A stretch of 64,000 bases of DNA from Knoxdaviesia capensis (GCA_001510575.1 LNGK01000008.1:2086077-2150076); one strand, 5' to 3'. Shown: positions 43,230 to 55,704, numbered from the stretch's first letter. Numbers and translations are program-made. Notes: generated from the sequence alone by a model not told the origin.

Positions 43230-46200
43230 ATGAATCTGGATCCGTTGCTGCCCACCGCTCCGGCGAAAGTCAGGGCTCTCGTCTTACCCATCGGCCGAAT
43301 CCGGAGTGACCGATTCTCCTCGTTTGTCGACCGACTCGGAGCCGAATATGTCGTGCAGTTGCGCGACGTGTCTGCCGATGGCCGGCCAAACCGGAGTAAG
43401 TGGTCCCAGTGCTGTCTGTGCCTTGACCGCCTCTGCTTGGCTGGGTGCTGTATATACTGACTGTATTTTGTCTACAGATATGTTTTCCCCTTTGGCCTAC
43501 CCCGACGGCTCGATGTTCTACGACTTCATAACCCACACCCCGCCCGCCTCGCATCTCGCTCTCGCCCCCTTCGACCTCTACCGCGAACCCCTCGTTATTA
43601 TTGGCCTTGCCGATGGCCGGGAGCTCAGCCGAGCCGCCTTCAGCAAGCGAGCATCGATCAACACCGTTAGCTCTAGTCTGATCGAGCGGAACATCCGCGC
43701 GCTCGACCAGGATCTCGAAAACCTCCGCGACAACTACCAGCGCGCCCTCGTGCACCAGATCATCATCTTCGACTATAAAGCCACCCCCGACCGCGAGCTA
43801 TCCCTGCCAGAGGGCATCAGCACCATCCCCCCGCCGGAGAAGTCGCTACGGACGTCGGTCAAAACCGTGGTCTGCTCGATATCGTCGCTGCTGCTCGCCG
43901 AGATGACCAGCTTGGCCAAATCGATCGACGCCATGACCTTTGTTGACTCCCCCGGCCAGGCGTCGTTGTCCCGCCACCTTAACGGCGGTGGCTGGAATGT
44001 CGACGACGACCAGGGCCATGCGCGCCGCAATTCGCAGGTTGTGCATCCGACCCTGTCTCGCTCAGCCTCCGCCAACAGCACCGTTGACCGTGCTCATGCG
44101 CGCATGTCGATGCCGCCCGTCCCGTTCAAGTCGTCCGGCCTTAGCAGTTCAGCCGGATCGACCCCACTTCGCCCGTCCACGCCGATCCGAAGCGGGCTGT
44201 CGAACCCCCCGACCACAGCTGATTCCATCAACGGCGGAGACCTCAGTAGCCCCTCCGCCCTAGAAACCAGCTCCGTGTCGTCAGCGCCTACCAGTGACAC
44301 GTCGCGAACCACCGCGCAAGATCGCGTGTCTGTGCATGGCTTTGGCTCTGGAGGTGTGAATGAGAAATGGCGGAGTAAAGGTCGGGGCCGCGTGTCGGTT
44401 GTGATCGGCTCATTATATCTGCAGGCTGGAAGATGGGCCGATGCTCTCAAGGAACTCTCCGAAGGTGCCACTGCCTCTCGGGCAGTTAACGACCATATAT
44501 GGCATGGCAAAGCTCTGGACTTGATTGTGTGTTGTCTGCTGCTGCTTGCCTGGTCCAAGCTGGAGTTCCAAGTGCCAGCCGTGTGCCTCCCGCCACCTGA
44601 AAAGGGCGTTCCGGATTCAAAGAGAGACTCGGGTATAATAGATCCGTCTCAGCCGCGCCACCTCTACAACCTTCAGTCGGTCCTTCCGGACCTTATCGAG
44701 CGCATCATCGGCCATTACTCTCGCGTGTCTTCAGAGAACCTTCCGGCTCATCCTCTATCCGAGTCCATCATCAGATTCTCCAAAGTCTTGACGGCCATCC
44801 ACATTGCCGATGGCAAGATCAACGAAAAGTCGTTGGACATAATAGTGACTGGCAGATGGCCCGAGAAGGCGCTGACGACGTCTCCCAGACTCACGGTGAC
44901 TCCGGGAAGACAGCAAATTTCCAACCTGCTCTTCAAAGCCTTCCCCGGATCTTCGACTGAAGTCCTTACCATTGTTGACCGATCGTCGATTCTTGGCAAT
45001 GTTGCCACCGTGCTCGGTCACCTTGGCTTCCACCGCAAGAAGGCCATGGTCCTGCGCGAGCTGGTGTCAGTACTCATCAGTGGCCTGGTCGAGGCGCGTA
45101 CCCGCGGCGCCGCAGATGTTGGCATCCATCCCGCAGCCGGCCTGGTTGCTCTCACTGCAACCGGTAGCCAGGCAAACGGGGCAACGTTGGAACTGCGCGA
45201 AGGTGATATCGAGCAAGGAATTGAAGAGCTGCTTGGACTCCTATGCCGGACATATGGCGTGGTTGAATTCGAGATGCCGGCTATCGCGGGCACGCAGAAG
45301 CAGCCGTCTGCGAATGAAACCCCTGAGGAAATCATTTCTCGCATTCGCAGACAGGTGGCTGCACGCATGTTTGGCTTCCACGACGTGAAGCTGAATATTC
45401 TGCGAGCCTGCATCAACTTGGCCGAAGCTTTGCCAGACTTTCACGGCGTGATGCGATTCTCTGGTGACTTGCTGCGCACGTCGGGGTCTGGAGTTGCTCC
45501 TGGTCCGCGCAAGGAGGATGCTTCGGCCAGCATCACGCGCGACGAGCAAGTGCGGCTCCTGACCAACATTTCGAAAACCTACGAACTGTCTCGCAGGCTG
45601 GGCATGAACCATCTCTCTGCGGAATACTGGGATGAGTTCCTCGTTCGGGGCATTTCGCTGGAGCCGCTACCAACCTTCCGTGTTCCTGTGCCTCATGCAC
45701 GTGCCGCGCTTCCGGGAGCGTCAACTGCCCGTACATCACAAGATGTCAACCCTTTTATTTACAATCCATTCCTTAAAGCCCCCGATCAGTCTGCTGTGGC
45801 CCATACGTTAGTCGCCAACGAGCCGGCCACGTTCAAGATCCAGCTCCAAAACCCATACGACATCGAGCTGGAAATCGAAAGCGTGCGGCTCGACGCAGAC
45901 GGGATCAAGTTTGCCTCGGAGCCCGTGGCTACCGTTGTTGGCGCATACCGCAACCAGACTATCAAGGTGACCGGTTTTCCGGAAGAGCACGGCACCATGA
46001 AGATCCGGGGTGCTCTCGTGCAGGTCCGCGGGTGCCGCGAGCGCCTATATCCCATCTTCCCCGAGCCGTGGCTGCCGGGCCCGGGACTCAAGGTCAAAGC
46101 GACTGGCTTGGATGCGCTCACTCGAAACATTCGGGAGGAAGCGCCGGGCAGCCCGGATATCAAAAATACGGAGGTCGAGTTGAATGTGATTCCCGCTCAG

Positions 46201-47748
46201 CCCATGGTTCGAGTTGCGTCAACCACGGTTCCGCAGTCTGCGATCATGGTCCTCGAGGGAGAGCGCCAGAAGTTCTCGATAACGCTGAAGAATCAGTCGG
46301 CAACCGTCCCGGTTGACTTCCTGCTGTTCTCCTTTGAAGATTCAACTCAAGCTCCCCTTCAGGCTGCGCTGGCTAGCCGGGAATCAACGCCGTCAGAACT
46401 GTACGAGTACGAAGTGATCCTAGCCAAGAAGCAAGCACTCCGCCTGCGGATGAATCCCAGCCAGAAGCGATACATGGCGCCCGGTGCTACTGAGACGTTC
46501 GAGTTCGAAATCTTTGGCAAGCCGGGGCTTACTCACGCGACAATCCAAGTTGACTACGCTCATCTTGGCATCCCGCCCGACGAGGTTTCTGGCCAGTTCC
46601 ACACCCGGAAAGTCTCGGTGCCTCTGACTATCACCGTCAATGCCAGTGTGGAACTGGCTCGGTTTGATGTTCTCCCTCTGGCGGGCGAGGTGCCCACAGC
46701 ACTCTGGAGCCGCGTGCAGGCGACAACGGAAGCCGGACAGAAGGCTAGCACACGCGAGGTGTCCGAGAAGGACAATGAACTTGATGATGGCACGCTGACA
46801 CCCGAAAAGCACTGCCTACTGTCTCTCGACTTCCGGAATGTGTGGCCCAGCAATATGCGCCTCAATATCAAGAGCGGCGAGGGCGTGCAGATCGACGAGC
46901 ACATCCTCCCGGGCAACACCAGCCGGATTGTCATCCCGTTCCGGCGGCTGTACCTAGAAGACCCGCACGCCGCCATCCCAGCGCTCAACCCCAGCCGGAA
47001 GCGCCAGTTTGTGGTCAGCACCAGCAAGATCTCGCCCGATGCTGAGCGCACAATTCGCGAGGCCTTCTGGTACCGCGAGCAGATCCTCGACCAGCTAGAG
47101 GCCACGTGGCAGACGGAGGGTGGCATGAGCCGGCACGGCGTGGTGGAGCTGCGGGGCATGCGGCTGACGGCCCGCATGATCGAGGCTGTCAAGGTCGACG
47201 AGGTGGGGATCGACATGTGGGTCGACAACAACGTGCCGGCCCCGGGCTCCAACTCGGTGCCTCCGCCGACGCCGCGGTCGCCGCAGCGCGGTGTGGGCGG
47301 CGGGCCGGCACCGGGCTCGCTGTTCGTCGACGACTTTGCGCGGCTGTGTGTGCGCGTAACCAACCGCACCGAGCGGCCGATCCACCCGCTGGTGCGCATC
47401 ATGCCTGCGCTGTGCCACCGGCCGCCGAACGTGGCGCTGGACTTTGCGCGCAAGCTGGGCTGGAACGGCACGCTGCAGCGGCGGCTGCCCCTGCTGGGCC
47501 CCCGCGCGGCCACGGTTGTGCAGGTTGGCGTCACTCCGCTGTGCCGTGGCCAGTTTGAGGTGACGGCATCCGTGGAGGAGACGATGGTGTGGGAGGAGAC
47601 GCCGACTGCGCCAGCCACGGAGGGCGGCCGCCGGGCGCGGTCGGATACGCAGAGCTTGATGATGGACTCGATTCTGGCGCACAAGGAGAGACGCATCTGG
47701 CACTCGCGGCAGCCCTGTGTTTTTAATGTCCGTGACTCTGACGATTGA
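43230..47748 (+). CDS. hypA: TRAPPII complex subunit Trs120 (HypA; TRAPPC9/NIBP family), 2 exons
   Basis: This is a subunit of the TRAPPII complex that activates Rab Ypt31/Rab11 at the late Golgi and is needed for hyphal secretion; the Aspergillus homologue is HypA. Exon 1 (43230-43395) encodes MNLDPLLPTAPAKVRALVLPIG and exon 2 runs 43478-47748, giving 1478 aa. The opening, ending at a GTAAGT donor, joins to NMFSPLAYPDGSMFYDFITH. Family landmarks include LVIIGLADGRE, IIFDYKATP (about residue 150), RVSVVIGSLYLQAGRWADALKEL (TPR-like helices), and AARMFGFHDVKLNILRACINLAE. The C-terminal half is a series of beta-sandwich/Ig-like segments (NEPATFKIQLQNPYDIELEIE, EGERQKFSITLKNQ). A serine-rich insert at about 205-300 is disordered. 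Reading through the intron is also open, but the in-frame ATG and splice match the family start. Confidence 0.95.
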
Positions 47749-48867
47749 ATGGGAGGGACGGATCGCATGTGTATATGTACAATAAGCACTCATTTCGTTT
47801 TGTTTCACGCATAGTGTATTGTGCATGTTCTCGGACTATCGTCTGGGGATGAAAATCAAACCCACCCGACGCGACTTTTTTGCATTGCATTTCCCTGGGG
47901 GATTCCTTTGCGTTTCTCAACTTTTGCCCTCATAGCCGACTTTATATGCCGGTCAGGCCAGTGATGCCCAAATGTCTGAATGATTAGCTCTGATCGGCAG
48001 TGTAACCCATCAAGTTGAGGCTCAAATAAAGTTGTCCACCAGTGGCTGCTAACAAGCGCGCGGGCCAACAATGGAGACAAAGCAACCCACAAAGAATCCA
48101 CAGCTCCGTGAACAAGCCTCGTTCCCCGGAGGTCTAGAAAACCTCACGGAATACCTCTAGAAACCTTCTCGAAGCCGTGTTCGAAAGCACATAATAGTCA
48201 GGGACAAGCACGTGACAGCCGGTGAGCCAACAACCGGCCGCATAGAAGCGGGTTTGGAAGGGTTAACGGAAACGAGGTTAGTGTCGGTGTGGTGGTGTGT
48301 GGGCGAAAAAAAAAAAAAAAAAGCCTTATGGCAGACCGCTCATCAGCAAGTGTCATAAATAGGTTTCAACCAGGGAAGGAGCAGGAGACATGCAGATTGG
48401 AAATTCCGTTGGGGAAATTCCTCGTATCTTAGCCACAGGTCGGAAGGAAGGAACGACTGACTAGACTACATTCAGCAATCAGGCACTTGCTTCATTTGGG
48501 CTGCAAAACTCCCGCTCGCTCTTTCCTCAGATGAGAACATCCTGAGGTTTGTCAACCTTCCTCGTAAAAGGAAGCTGCCCCTCCGCCGGAGTTGCTGCAA
48601 TCGGAGTAACACGGAAGGAACCACCGGCCCTGGCACTGTCCCATATATCAGATCTTTTTTTTTCTACCTCGTCTGATCTTTTCTTAATAATTGACGACGA
48701 CTTCACCTTTCTTTTCCCCCTCAATATCTCCAGTCCTTAAGTTGAGCCACTTGATCGAAAAGGCTACACACTCGTTCAATCAAGCCATTTCTGCATATAT
48801 CACTTATACATTCATCATTTTATATGTTCTCACCACCCAGAATCCCGTCCGGTATTTAATGTAGCTT
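47749..48867. other. Spacer between trs120/hypA and pabaA
   Basis: This covers the trs120 3' flank and the pabaA promoter. A 17-A homopolymer lies at 48306-48322. TC-rich sequence 48650-48840 leads to the pabaA leader. No coding feature is seen. Confidence 0.5.
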
Positions 48868-51779
48868 ATGAGCCAGCCTCAGAGATCTGCTCAAGATCCC
48901 ACCAGGCCAACTGAACGTGGTATGTCGGGCTTCCGCTAACATCATTTTGTCGTGGTCATGTTCTCACATATCTTCATCCAGTTCCAAGTTCCGGTGTCGG
49001 AATGGAATCAATAGCCGCAATGGCTCGGCCGCGCATTCTGTTTATCGATGCCTACGACTCCTTCACCAACAACATCGTATCACTGCTGACGACATTGCTT
49101 AATGCCGATGTGTTCGTCCTGCACATCGATTCGCCGGAACTGTCTCCCAAACGGCCCGGCTTCCAGGAAAAGTTCCGCCAAGAGCTTTCCGGCTACGATG
49201 CGGTGGTTTGTGGGCCCGGGCCCGGCTCCGCGGACGCCCCGCGTTATGTTGGGTTGATGAACAATCTGTGGAATCTTGTGCTGGGGAAGAATCCGCAATC
49301 TCGGGAGCCTGAGGACTACTCCGATGTCATCCCGGTTCTGGGAATCTGCCTCGGATTCCAGAGCCTGGTGTACAAGTTGGGAGGCAAGATCTGTCAATTC
49401 CCCCGCGGCCTTCACGGCATGGTCCGGGAGATCAGCCATCAGTTCAATCCCGACCCCGGCTGCGAACCCAGCATTTTCACGGGCGTGAAAAAGTTCAGGG
49501 CAACGCTCTACCACAGTCTCTACATGGATATCGGCCAGTTCGCTGTTTCCGATGAATCATGGCCATCAGATCGGTGGCACCCGATGCACCTCACTGAGAA
49601 AGTCGTCCCGCTTGCCTGGGTTGAGGAGCGGGTGCCCGGGACCGCCGAACGCCTGAGAATCCCCATGGCCTGCAAGCATCGATCTTTGCCTCTCTGGGGA
49701 CTTCAGTACCACCCGGAATCCGTGTGCACCGACGCAGCTAGTAATGGCGTCCTGGTCAACTGGCTCAAAGAGGCCATGCAATGGAACAAGGAAAACTATC
49801 GCCAGCGCGCTGATCCGGTCTCTCGCATTGCTGTGTCGGCTGTGGCGCCGAGTCTCCTGTCGAGGAGCTCCAAATTCTTTGCCCATCTTGACCCGAATCA
49901 AGCACAGGGCCACAACAGCCTAGCTCGGACTGGTATGGCCGTCAACGGCGAAAGCTATTTTGGCCACAAAACTCTGAATCTGCCGGACGAATCGATTTGT
50001 GTGCCGGATATCATCGATATGCTGGGGGGGCCCAGCAAAGTTCTGAATGGCGAGCACATCATCTTCGACTCGTCCAATGCCCACGTTCCGGTACCGGACG
50101 GGGCTGCCGATGTTCGAGGACGATACTCGATCATTCCTTTAGACCTTCATGAAACAATCCGCGTTCAGTATACGGTCGGAGACCTGACTCTAAAAGTCCG
50201 GCCCCCCCGGCACATGATACCAGACGACCTCGCCAGGCACACTCCAGTGCTCGACATTCCCGGCTTAGATCTCGGCCCGGCCGATTTCTTCATCACCGGC
50301 AATCAAGAGGTGTGGCAGTTCATTGCCACTTATCTCGAGAAGCGGCGCCTGGATGTCTCTCAAATCAGTCCCACCTTGGAGACCCCCTTTGTGGGTGGAT
50401 TTGCCGGTTTTGTGTCATATGAAATGGGCATTGAAGGACTTGGCTTGACGAACCAGCAGTTCCGCACCCATAAGGAGAGTGACCTGTGTTTTGCTTGGGT
50501 CTCCAAGAGCATCGTCATCGATCACCGGAGAGGGCTCCTTCATATTCAACATCTTCGGTTTGACGAGTCGGGCGCAAAAACCCCGGTCCCGAAAAGAGAC
50601 ACCCGCTGGATAGATGAAATCACGAAGAAATTGATGGGATCTGAAAGGTGGCAAGGCAAGCCAACACAAGCACTCCTGCCGCCAATCCATGAGCTCATCG
50701 GAAGTGCAGAGAACCTCATGTATCCAGATCCAGTGGATTATGAGGAAAAGGTCGGGATCTGTCAAAAGAAGATTGGCATGGGACTCTCCTATGAACTCTG
50801 CCTCACCCAACAAACCATTGTCAGCCTGGATAACCCGGACATTGAGAGTGTTTCCAGCACCCCGGCGCCCGGAAGGGCGGCGATATCGAACACCCCCGAA
50901 CAGGATTCCAATGACACCTCTCCAGACGCTGAACCTACGGAACAGGCCATCACTCCTTTGATCCCTTGGTCAATGTATATGGCTCAGCGGACACAGAGCC
51001 CCGCCCCGTTCACCACGCTCATGCATCTCGGGGGCATTACTCTGATTGGAGGTTCTCCAGAACGGTTTCTCGAATACAACCAATCGGGGCTCTGTTCCAT
51101 GCGGCCTATGAAGGGCACTGTCCCAAAAAGTCTCATGGTGTCAACGCGGGCCGATGCCGAAAAGCTCCTGCACGTGCCCAAGGAGATGGCGGAGAACCTC
51201 ATGATTGTTGATCTGGTGCGACATGACATGCACGGCATCTGCGGGCCAGGAAAAGTCACAGTGCCGCGGCTGATGCAGGTCGAAGAGTACGCAACCGTGT
51301 TCCAGATGATCACCGTGGTCGAGGGCCAGCTGCCAGACCCTCCAGAGAAGAAGTCTAGCGAGCGGTACACCGGCCTAGACGTGCTGGCCGCCAGTCTGCC
51401 GCCGGGCAGTATGACCGGGGCGCCGAAAAAGCGGTCGTGCGAGCTGCTCCAGTACATTGAGGACAACCACGGGCGGCGGGGACTCTACTCTGGCGTGGTT
51501 GGATACTCGGACGTGCGCGGGTGCGGCGACTGGAGCGTGGTGATCCGCAGCCTGGTGAACTGGGGCGACGGAACGTGGCGCATCGGGGCTGGAGGGGCCG
51601 TCACGGCGCTGAGTGTGCCCACGGACGAGCGGGACGAAATGTTCACCAAGCTGATTGGGCCGCTGAGAGTGTTCAATCCGACATGGCATCCGTCCCAACT
51701 GTTTACCGAGCAGGAGGCCGATGTGACTGGCAGAGATACCAGCAGTGAACCTGAGTGGGAGCAGGTGGAAGCGGTATGA
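48868..51779 (+). CDS. pabaA: Bifunctional 4-amino-4-deoxychorismate (PABA) synthase, 2 exons
   Basis: This enzyme makes 4-amino-4-deoxychorismate from chorismate and glutamine for folate synthesis. It is a fusion of the glutamine amidotransferase and synthase components. Exon 1 is 48868-48919 (MSQPQRSAQDPTRPTER) and exon 2 is 48982-51779, giving 949 aa. The 62-nt intron has GTATGT, branch CGCTAAC and acceptor CCAG. Starting at the internal ATG at 49002 would drop 24 residues. The amidotransferase triad is visible: GICLGFQ (Cys140) and QYHPESV (His261, Glu263). The chorismate-binding half has FVGGFAGFVSYEMGIEG, GLSYELCLTQQ, MRPMKGTVPK, LMIVDLVRHDMHGICG, LPPGSMTGAPKK and IGAGGAVTALS. The conserved PIKGT is PMKGT here, as in PABA synthases. 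Cytosolic location is expected. Confidence 0.96.
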
Positions 51780-52564
51780 TCTTTTTTTTGCTTTCTTGAC
51801 TTTTGGAGGGGGGAGTTTATCCCCCTCTTTCTCTTTCTTCTCTCTTCGATTCTTTTCCGGGGGATAAGCGGCGGCTAGAGACTGCGGCTCCAACAGCCCA
51901 CGCACAGCGAGTTTGGATCAGGTTTTGGGATCTGCCTCTTTTTGGGGTGGATTGGGTGTTTGGTTTGGTTCTCCCCCGGCAGGGATAGATGGATGATTCA
52001 ACGACATTCATAGATTTTTACAAAATAACGGGAAACGGAATATGACCTTAGACACATTATGTTCGGTGCTCTGAAGCATCAGGCACCACTCACTTGCAGC
52101 CACAGTAGTCACACCAGTACGTAGAGGTTAGGAAGAGGACTGGATTTTCCAAATACACAGATAACAGGAAAGCATGACAAGATTAAGATATATATATATG
52201 GCACATGGAGCAAGAAGGAGGAAAGGAGGCCAGGAAAAACAGGAAGGGCATGAGAGATGGAACAGCAAGGAAAGAAACCAGGACAGAAAGTGAACACGGA
52301 AAAGGGAAAGGGAAACAGGAAGATGCAGCTAGTGTGCTAGGAGCATCTCTTCCGGGATCGCATACAAAGAACATGTGAGGATGTGAAGAGCCTCCAAGGT
52401 TTTATACTCAGACAAAGGGGGGAACGGTGCTCCAACAATACAGAACCACAATACAACGCCCGGTTTTGACGGCGGAAGTTGGACATTCTCAGAGCAAGAA
52501 AGTCAACCCGCACATCGTCGGGTCGGGGCAGATATGTGTGTGTATGTGAGTGGCCGTAGGTCGC
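51780..52564. other. Spacer between convergent pabaA and vps55
   Basis: These are 3' flanks of two converging genes, T-rich right after the pabaA stop, with a short (TA)n stretch at 52187-52198. No coding or RNA feature is supported. Confidence 0.5.
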
Positions 52565-53132
52565 TCAGAACTCCTGCTCCTCCTGGAAGAACAGGCCGAA
52601 GCTGATGATGGTGCCGTAGATGAGCAGGCCGCCGATTATCGACATGATCATGGCTTCGACCTGGATGAGCGACGCGTGGGCGAGGACGATCGGCAGGGCT
52701 AGAATGCGAGAGGTGGAACGTTAGTCGAAAAGTACAAAGCACAGTTGTACACAGCGGGGACGACCCCCGCGGCCGCCAGCCGGGCGACTCGGCCAGTCCG
52801 ACACCAGCCGGAGCCGGGAAGCCGGCAAGCCCAAAAAAAACCCCCAAAAAAAAGGAGCGACGAGAAGAAGACATACCAACACCCATAACCACCAAGAAGC
52901 CCGTCATAAACCGCCCCAGATCCACAACGGCGGTGCCCTCGCCCTCGACGAAATCGTCCGGGTTGGCGCAGTGCGCGCAGATCCAGTTCGGCAGCGGCGC
53001 CAGCACGTACGTCACCACCACCAGCAGCGGGTAGTACACCTTCCACAGCGCGCACGACAGGATGGCCAGCAGGAAGCCGAGGGCCAGCACGAACGACAGC
53101 GCGATGATGGTTTTCAGGCCGGCGCTGGGCAT
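52565..53132 (-). CDS. vps55: Vacuolar protein sorting protein Vps55 (LEPROT family), 2 exons
   Basis: This small four-helix endosomal membrane protein works with Vps68 in late-endosome to vacuole transport. Exon 1 (53132-52877) and exon 2 (52698-52565) give 129 aa. The sequence shows the family pattern: LKTIIALSFVLALGFLLAIL (TM1), YYPLLVVVTYVLAPLPNWIC (TM2), then the CAHCANPDDFVEGEGTAVVDLG loop, GRFMTGFLVVMGVALPIVLAH (TM3 across the splice) and MIMSIIGGLLIYGTIISFGL (TM4), ending FFQEEQEF. Length and order match the family exactly. The 178-nt intron is the largest in this half of the window apart from SEC13's. Confidence 0.96.
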
Positions 53133-54473
53133 TTTGGCGGTCGCTTTTTTTTTCCGTTGTTTGTGTGTGTGTGTGTGTGTGTTTGCGTAAGAGACGGGAG
53201 CGCGTGGAGGCGCAAAGGGGGGGGAGATGGACACGGCGGGGGCGTCGGTGCACCCGGGGGAATGTGTGATCCACGGGTTTCCGGAGTCGTCCGAGGAGAG
53301 CGGTGGTGTTCGGGCCGGGGAGGGCGGTGCGAACGGCGAGAGGCAACGGGAGCGTGCGGAGGGATCGTGCGCGCGCGGAGTTCCAACCAGAAAGCGTCGC
53401 ACAGCCGGTGCGGTGTGTTGCAGGCCCACGAAAGCGTGCTCTGCGTGGTCGGGAGATACTGCGCGATCGATGTACCGGCGCAACAAACACCCGGCTCGTC
53501 GTTGGCAAAAGCGGTGGTCCGTCGACGTCACTGGGAAACACCACACGAACAAAAAGGGCCGCGTAACTCCAGCAGAGGTCGGAAACAACGAACGAAAGAA
53601 AGAAAAAGAGCGGAGTACTATCTCAAGATTAAGGACACAGACTCCTCGTTCGAGAGACAAAGAAGAGAAACAGAAAGGCTTGCGGTTTTGAAGGCTGGAT
53701 GAATGTCGTGATGGTGGGAGAGGAAGATCGAAGGGAACGAACGAGGCGTTAAAAGGTTGCCCAGGTAGCTCGTCAACGTCGAAAAGTCACACAGCACAGC
53801 CAATCACCAGGTTAGTCAGAGAGCTCCTTCGTCAGCCGGCTGAGTCAGCGACACCAAGTTCGAAGGGTATAACCCTAACTCCGGCCAAGTTTTGACCCTA
53901 CCTCAGTCCTCTGTGTGTGGAAGTTGCCACCTGGTGGGGAACAAAAACTGTGTTGGCATTTGATTCATCTACAGGCATACTAAGTACATGATCGCTCACA
54001 GGCACAAGAGGCACAATATCAAGGAAATTTAGAAAATTTAGGAAATAGTAAATTGAAATCAAGAAGCACTTTTTTGCGGCAGGAAAAACAAGACACACTA
54101 GGGTTCAACCAAACTGAACACACAAACTGTAGTTCCTTAAATCCGGGCCAACAACCCACAAGCCGGATTTTTCAAAATGCAACGCAATATAAGGAAGGCA
54201 AGAAGTCCTAAGGACAAAAGACAAATGACAGCATACGCAAACAGACGGCCAATCATATGAAAACAGGGTGGGAGCATCGGGTTGTCCGGTGGTAAACACC
54301 CAACAAACCTGATGATACCCGATCCCAAGAAGAAGAAAATACAAGAACGAAGGAAGCAGATGGAAAAGAAAAACTTGTAGAAACAACGAGCGAGCTTAGT
54401 AGAAACAAGGAAAATCAATGGGGTTGGGGAAGCTAAGAAAGGAAACCCAAGGCAAAAGGGAAAAGGCCTCCTC
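53133..54473. other. Spacer: vps55 leader/promoter and cpcA 3' region
   Basis: It contains a (GT)n tract in the vps55 leader (53163-53183), a TGAGTCA heptamer at 53841-53847 (about 710 bp upstream of vps55), and telomere-like motifs at 53871-53880 and 54098-54105. Long antisense open frames in 52970-53700 are GC-rich chance frames. Confidence 0.5.
53163..53183. repeat. (GT)n microsatellite in the vps55 leader
   Basis: This is a perfect GT run of about 10 copies beginning about 30 bp upstream of the vps55 ATG. The transcript would carry CA repeats close to the start codon if transcription begins upstream. Confidence 0.85.
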
Positions 54474-55277
54474 TCAACCCTTGGAAAGCGCAATGCTCTT
54501 CCAGTGGTCACGCTCAGCCTCGAGCTGGGCGATGCGCGCCTCCAGCTCGTCCATGCGCAGTGCCTTACGCTCCCGAGACTTGCGAGCGGCCAAAGTGTTG
54601 CGCGCTCGCTTCATCGCAGCGGTGTCGCTGGGATCGTCAATGACAATGGGAGGTAGAGGCTTCTCACGACGTCGCGACACTCCAGAGTAGGATCGCGTCG
54701 ACGGAGACTTGCGCTTCTGGGAAGCACCAGGAGACTCGAGCTCGGCCCCGTCAACAGTCTGCTGGACCGGCGACTGCTCCAGCTCCACAGGAGCCCCAGT
54801 GGGGATCTCCTGGGTGGACTCGGGGAACAGAGTGAACCAGTTGTCGCCAGCACCAGCATCGCCATCGCCCAGCTCGTAGTTGGGCGAGGTATCGAAGCTG
54901 TCGTTGAACGAGGGAGAATCAAACACCGACGGGGATGTCAGCGCCGTCAAAGCAGTAGAGTTGGGCGCCGACATAAACGCCTCATTCAAGAAAAGGTCCG
55001 CCGGAGACACGGTAGCCATGTTGGTGGAGCTCGCCGAGCTGCCACCGGCAAAGCCAGCCAAGGCCGGCGAAGAGAAGGCAGTGCCGTTCTCGTAGCCAGT
55101 CATATCGTCGAAATCTGCAGGAGAGGGCAAGGAAATACTGTGTGAGTACGATGGTTCAAAAATATGCGAGCAGGAAGACAAAAACAGTTCAGGTGATGAT
55201 GGAGCTATCGTCGACGGCCAAAACTGTGGAGGGGTCACAGCGGGAGTAGTAGACGACATACCTTTAAGCATATCCAT
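54474..55277 (-). CDS. cpcA: Cross-pathway control bZIP activator CpcA (Gcn4/CPC-1 homologue), 2 exons
   Basis: This is the master activator of amino-acid biosynthesis genes under starvation. The first usable in-frame ATG is at 55277 (MDMLK). Exon 1 is 55277-55262 and exon 2 is 55114-54474, giving 218 aa; without removing the 147-nt in-frame intron (GTATGT...CTGCAG) it would be 267 aa. The activation region carries DFDDMTGYENG, ADLFLNEAF and an acidic/aromatic DNWFTLFPES. The C-terminal bZIP has PLPPIVIDDPSDTAAMKRAR, the basic signature NTLAARKSR, and a short leucine zipper ending ERDHWKSIALSKG, which is specific to the Gcn4 family. Upstream lie two short ORFs and a Gcn4-type site, indicating translational control plus autoregulation. 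The frame stays open for about 645 nt upstream of this ATG but has no ATG there. Confidence 0.9.
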   Translation of the reverse strand: MDMLKGMSSTTPAVTPPQFWPSTIAPSSPELFLSSCSHIFEPSYSHSISLPSPADFDDMTGYENGTAFSSPALAGFAGGSSASSTNMATVSPADLFLNEAFMSAPNSTALTALTSPSVFDSPSFNDSFDTSPNYELGDGDAGAGDNWFTLFPESTQEIPTGAPVELEQSPVQQTVDGAELESPGASQKRKSPSTRSYSGVSRRREKPLPPIVIDDPSDTAAMKRARNTLAARKSRERKALRMDELEARIAQLEAERDHWKSIALSKG

Positions 55278-55584
55278 GGCGGAGATCTTTCGCGTGGAAG
55301 TCGCACGGATAGTGTTGAAATGAGGGGGAAAGGGTTGGTGTGGGGGGTGCAGGGGAAGTTGCAGGTGTTCGACAGAATGAGTGTCAAGAAACTGGGAGTT
55401 TCCGGCAGTCACAGGAGAATGATAAACAGCAGAAGAAGTCACAGCAGGCGTGGCTGGGGAGAAATGTGGCGCGTTACTGAGATTGTGAGTAAACTGCGTG
55501 GCGACTACAATTGGCTGTTGCGAGAGAGGTTGAGGTTGTTGATGTTGATGATGGGGAATGCGGAGTCCGCTGGAGCGACGCGGC

Positions 55585-55704
55585 TTATGTCTGTGATTGT
55601 TGGGTTGATCGAACAAGACGAAATCCTGCTGAGCGGGGAGCACAGGTGGAAACGGTTGTGGTCTTGGAGCCGTAAGGCTTGCGGAGGAGGGTGAGGGAGG
55701 CCAT
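55585..55704 (-). promoter_or_regulatory. cpcA upstream ORF 2 (39 codons)
   Basis: This ATG-started ORF of 39 codons (MASLTLLRKPYGSK...) has a favourable context (A at -3, G at +4). It ends 307 nt before the cpcA ATG and is read in a different frame from cpcA. By analogy with GCN4/cpc-1 it should block scanning ribosomes in fed cells and be bypassed when eIF2 is phosphorylated. Peptide-specific arrest is untested. Confidence 0.75.
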
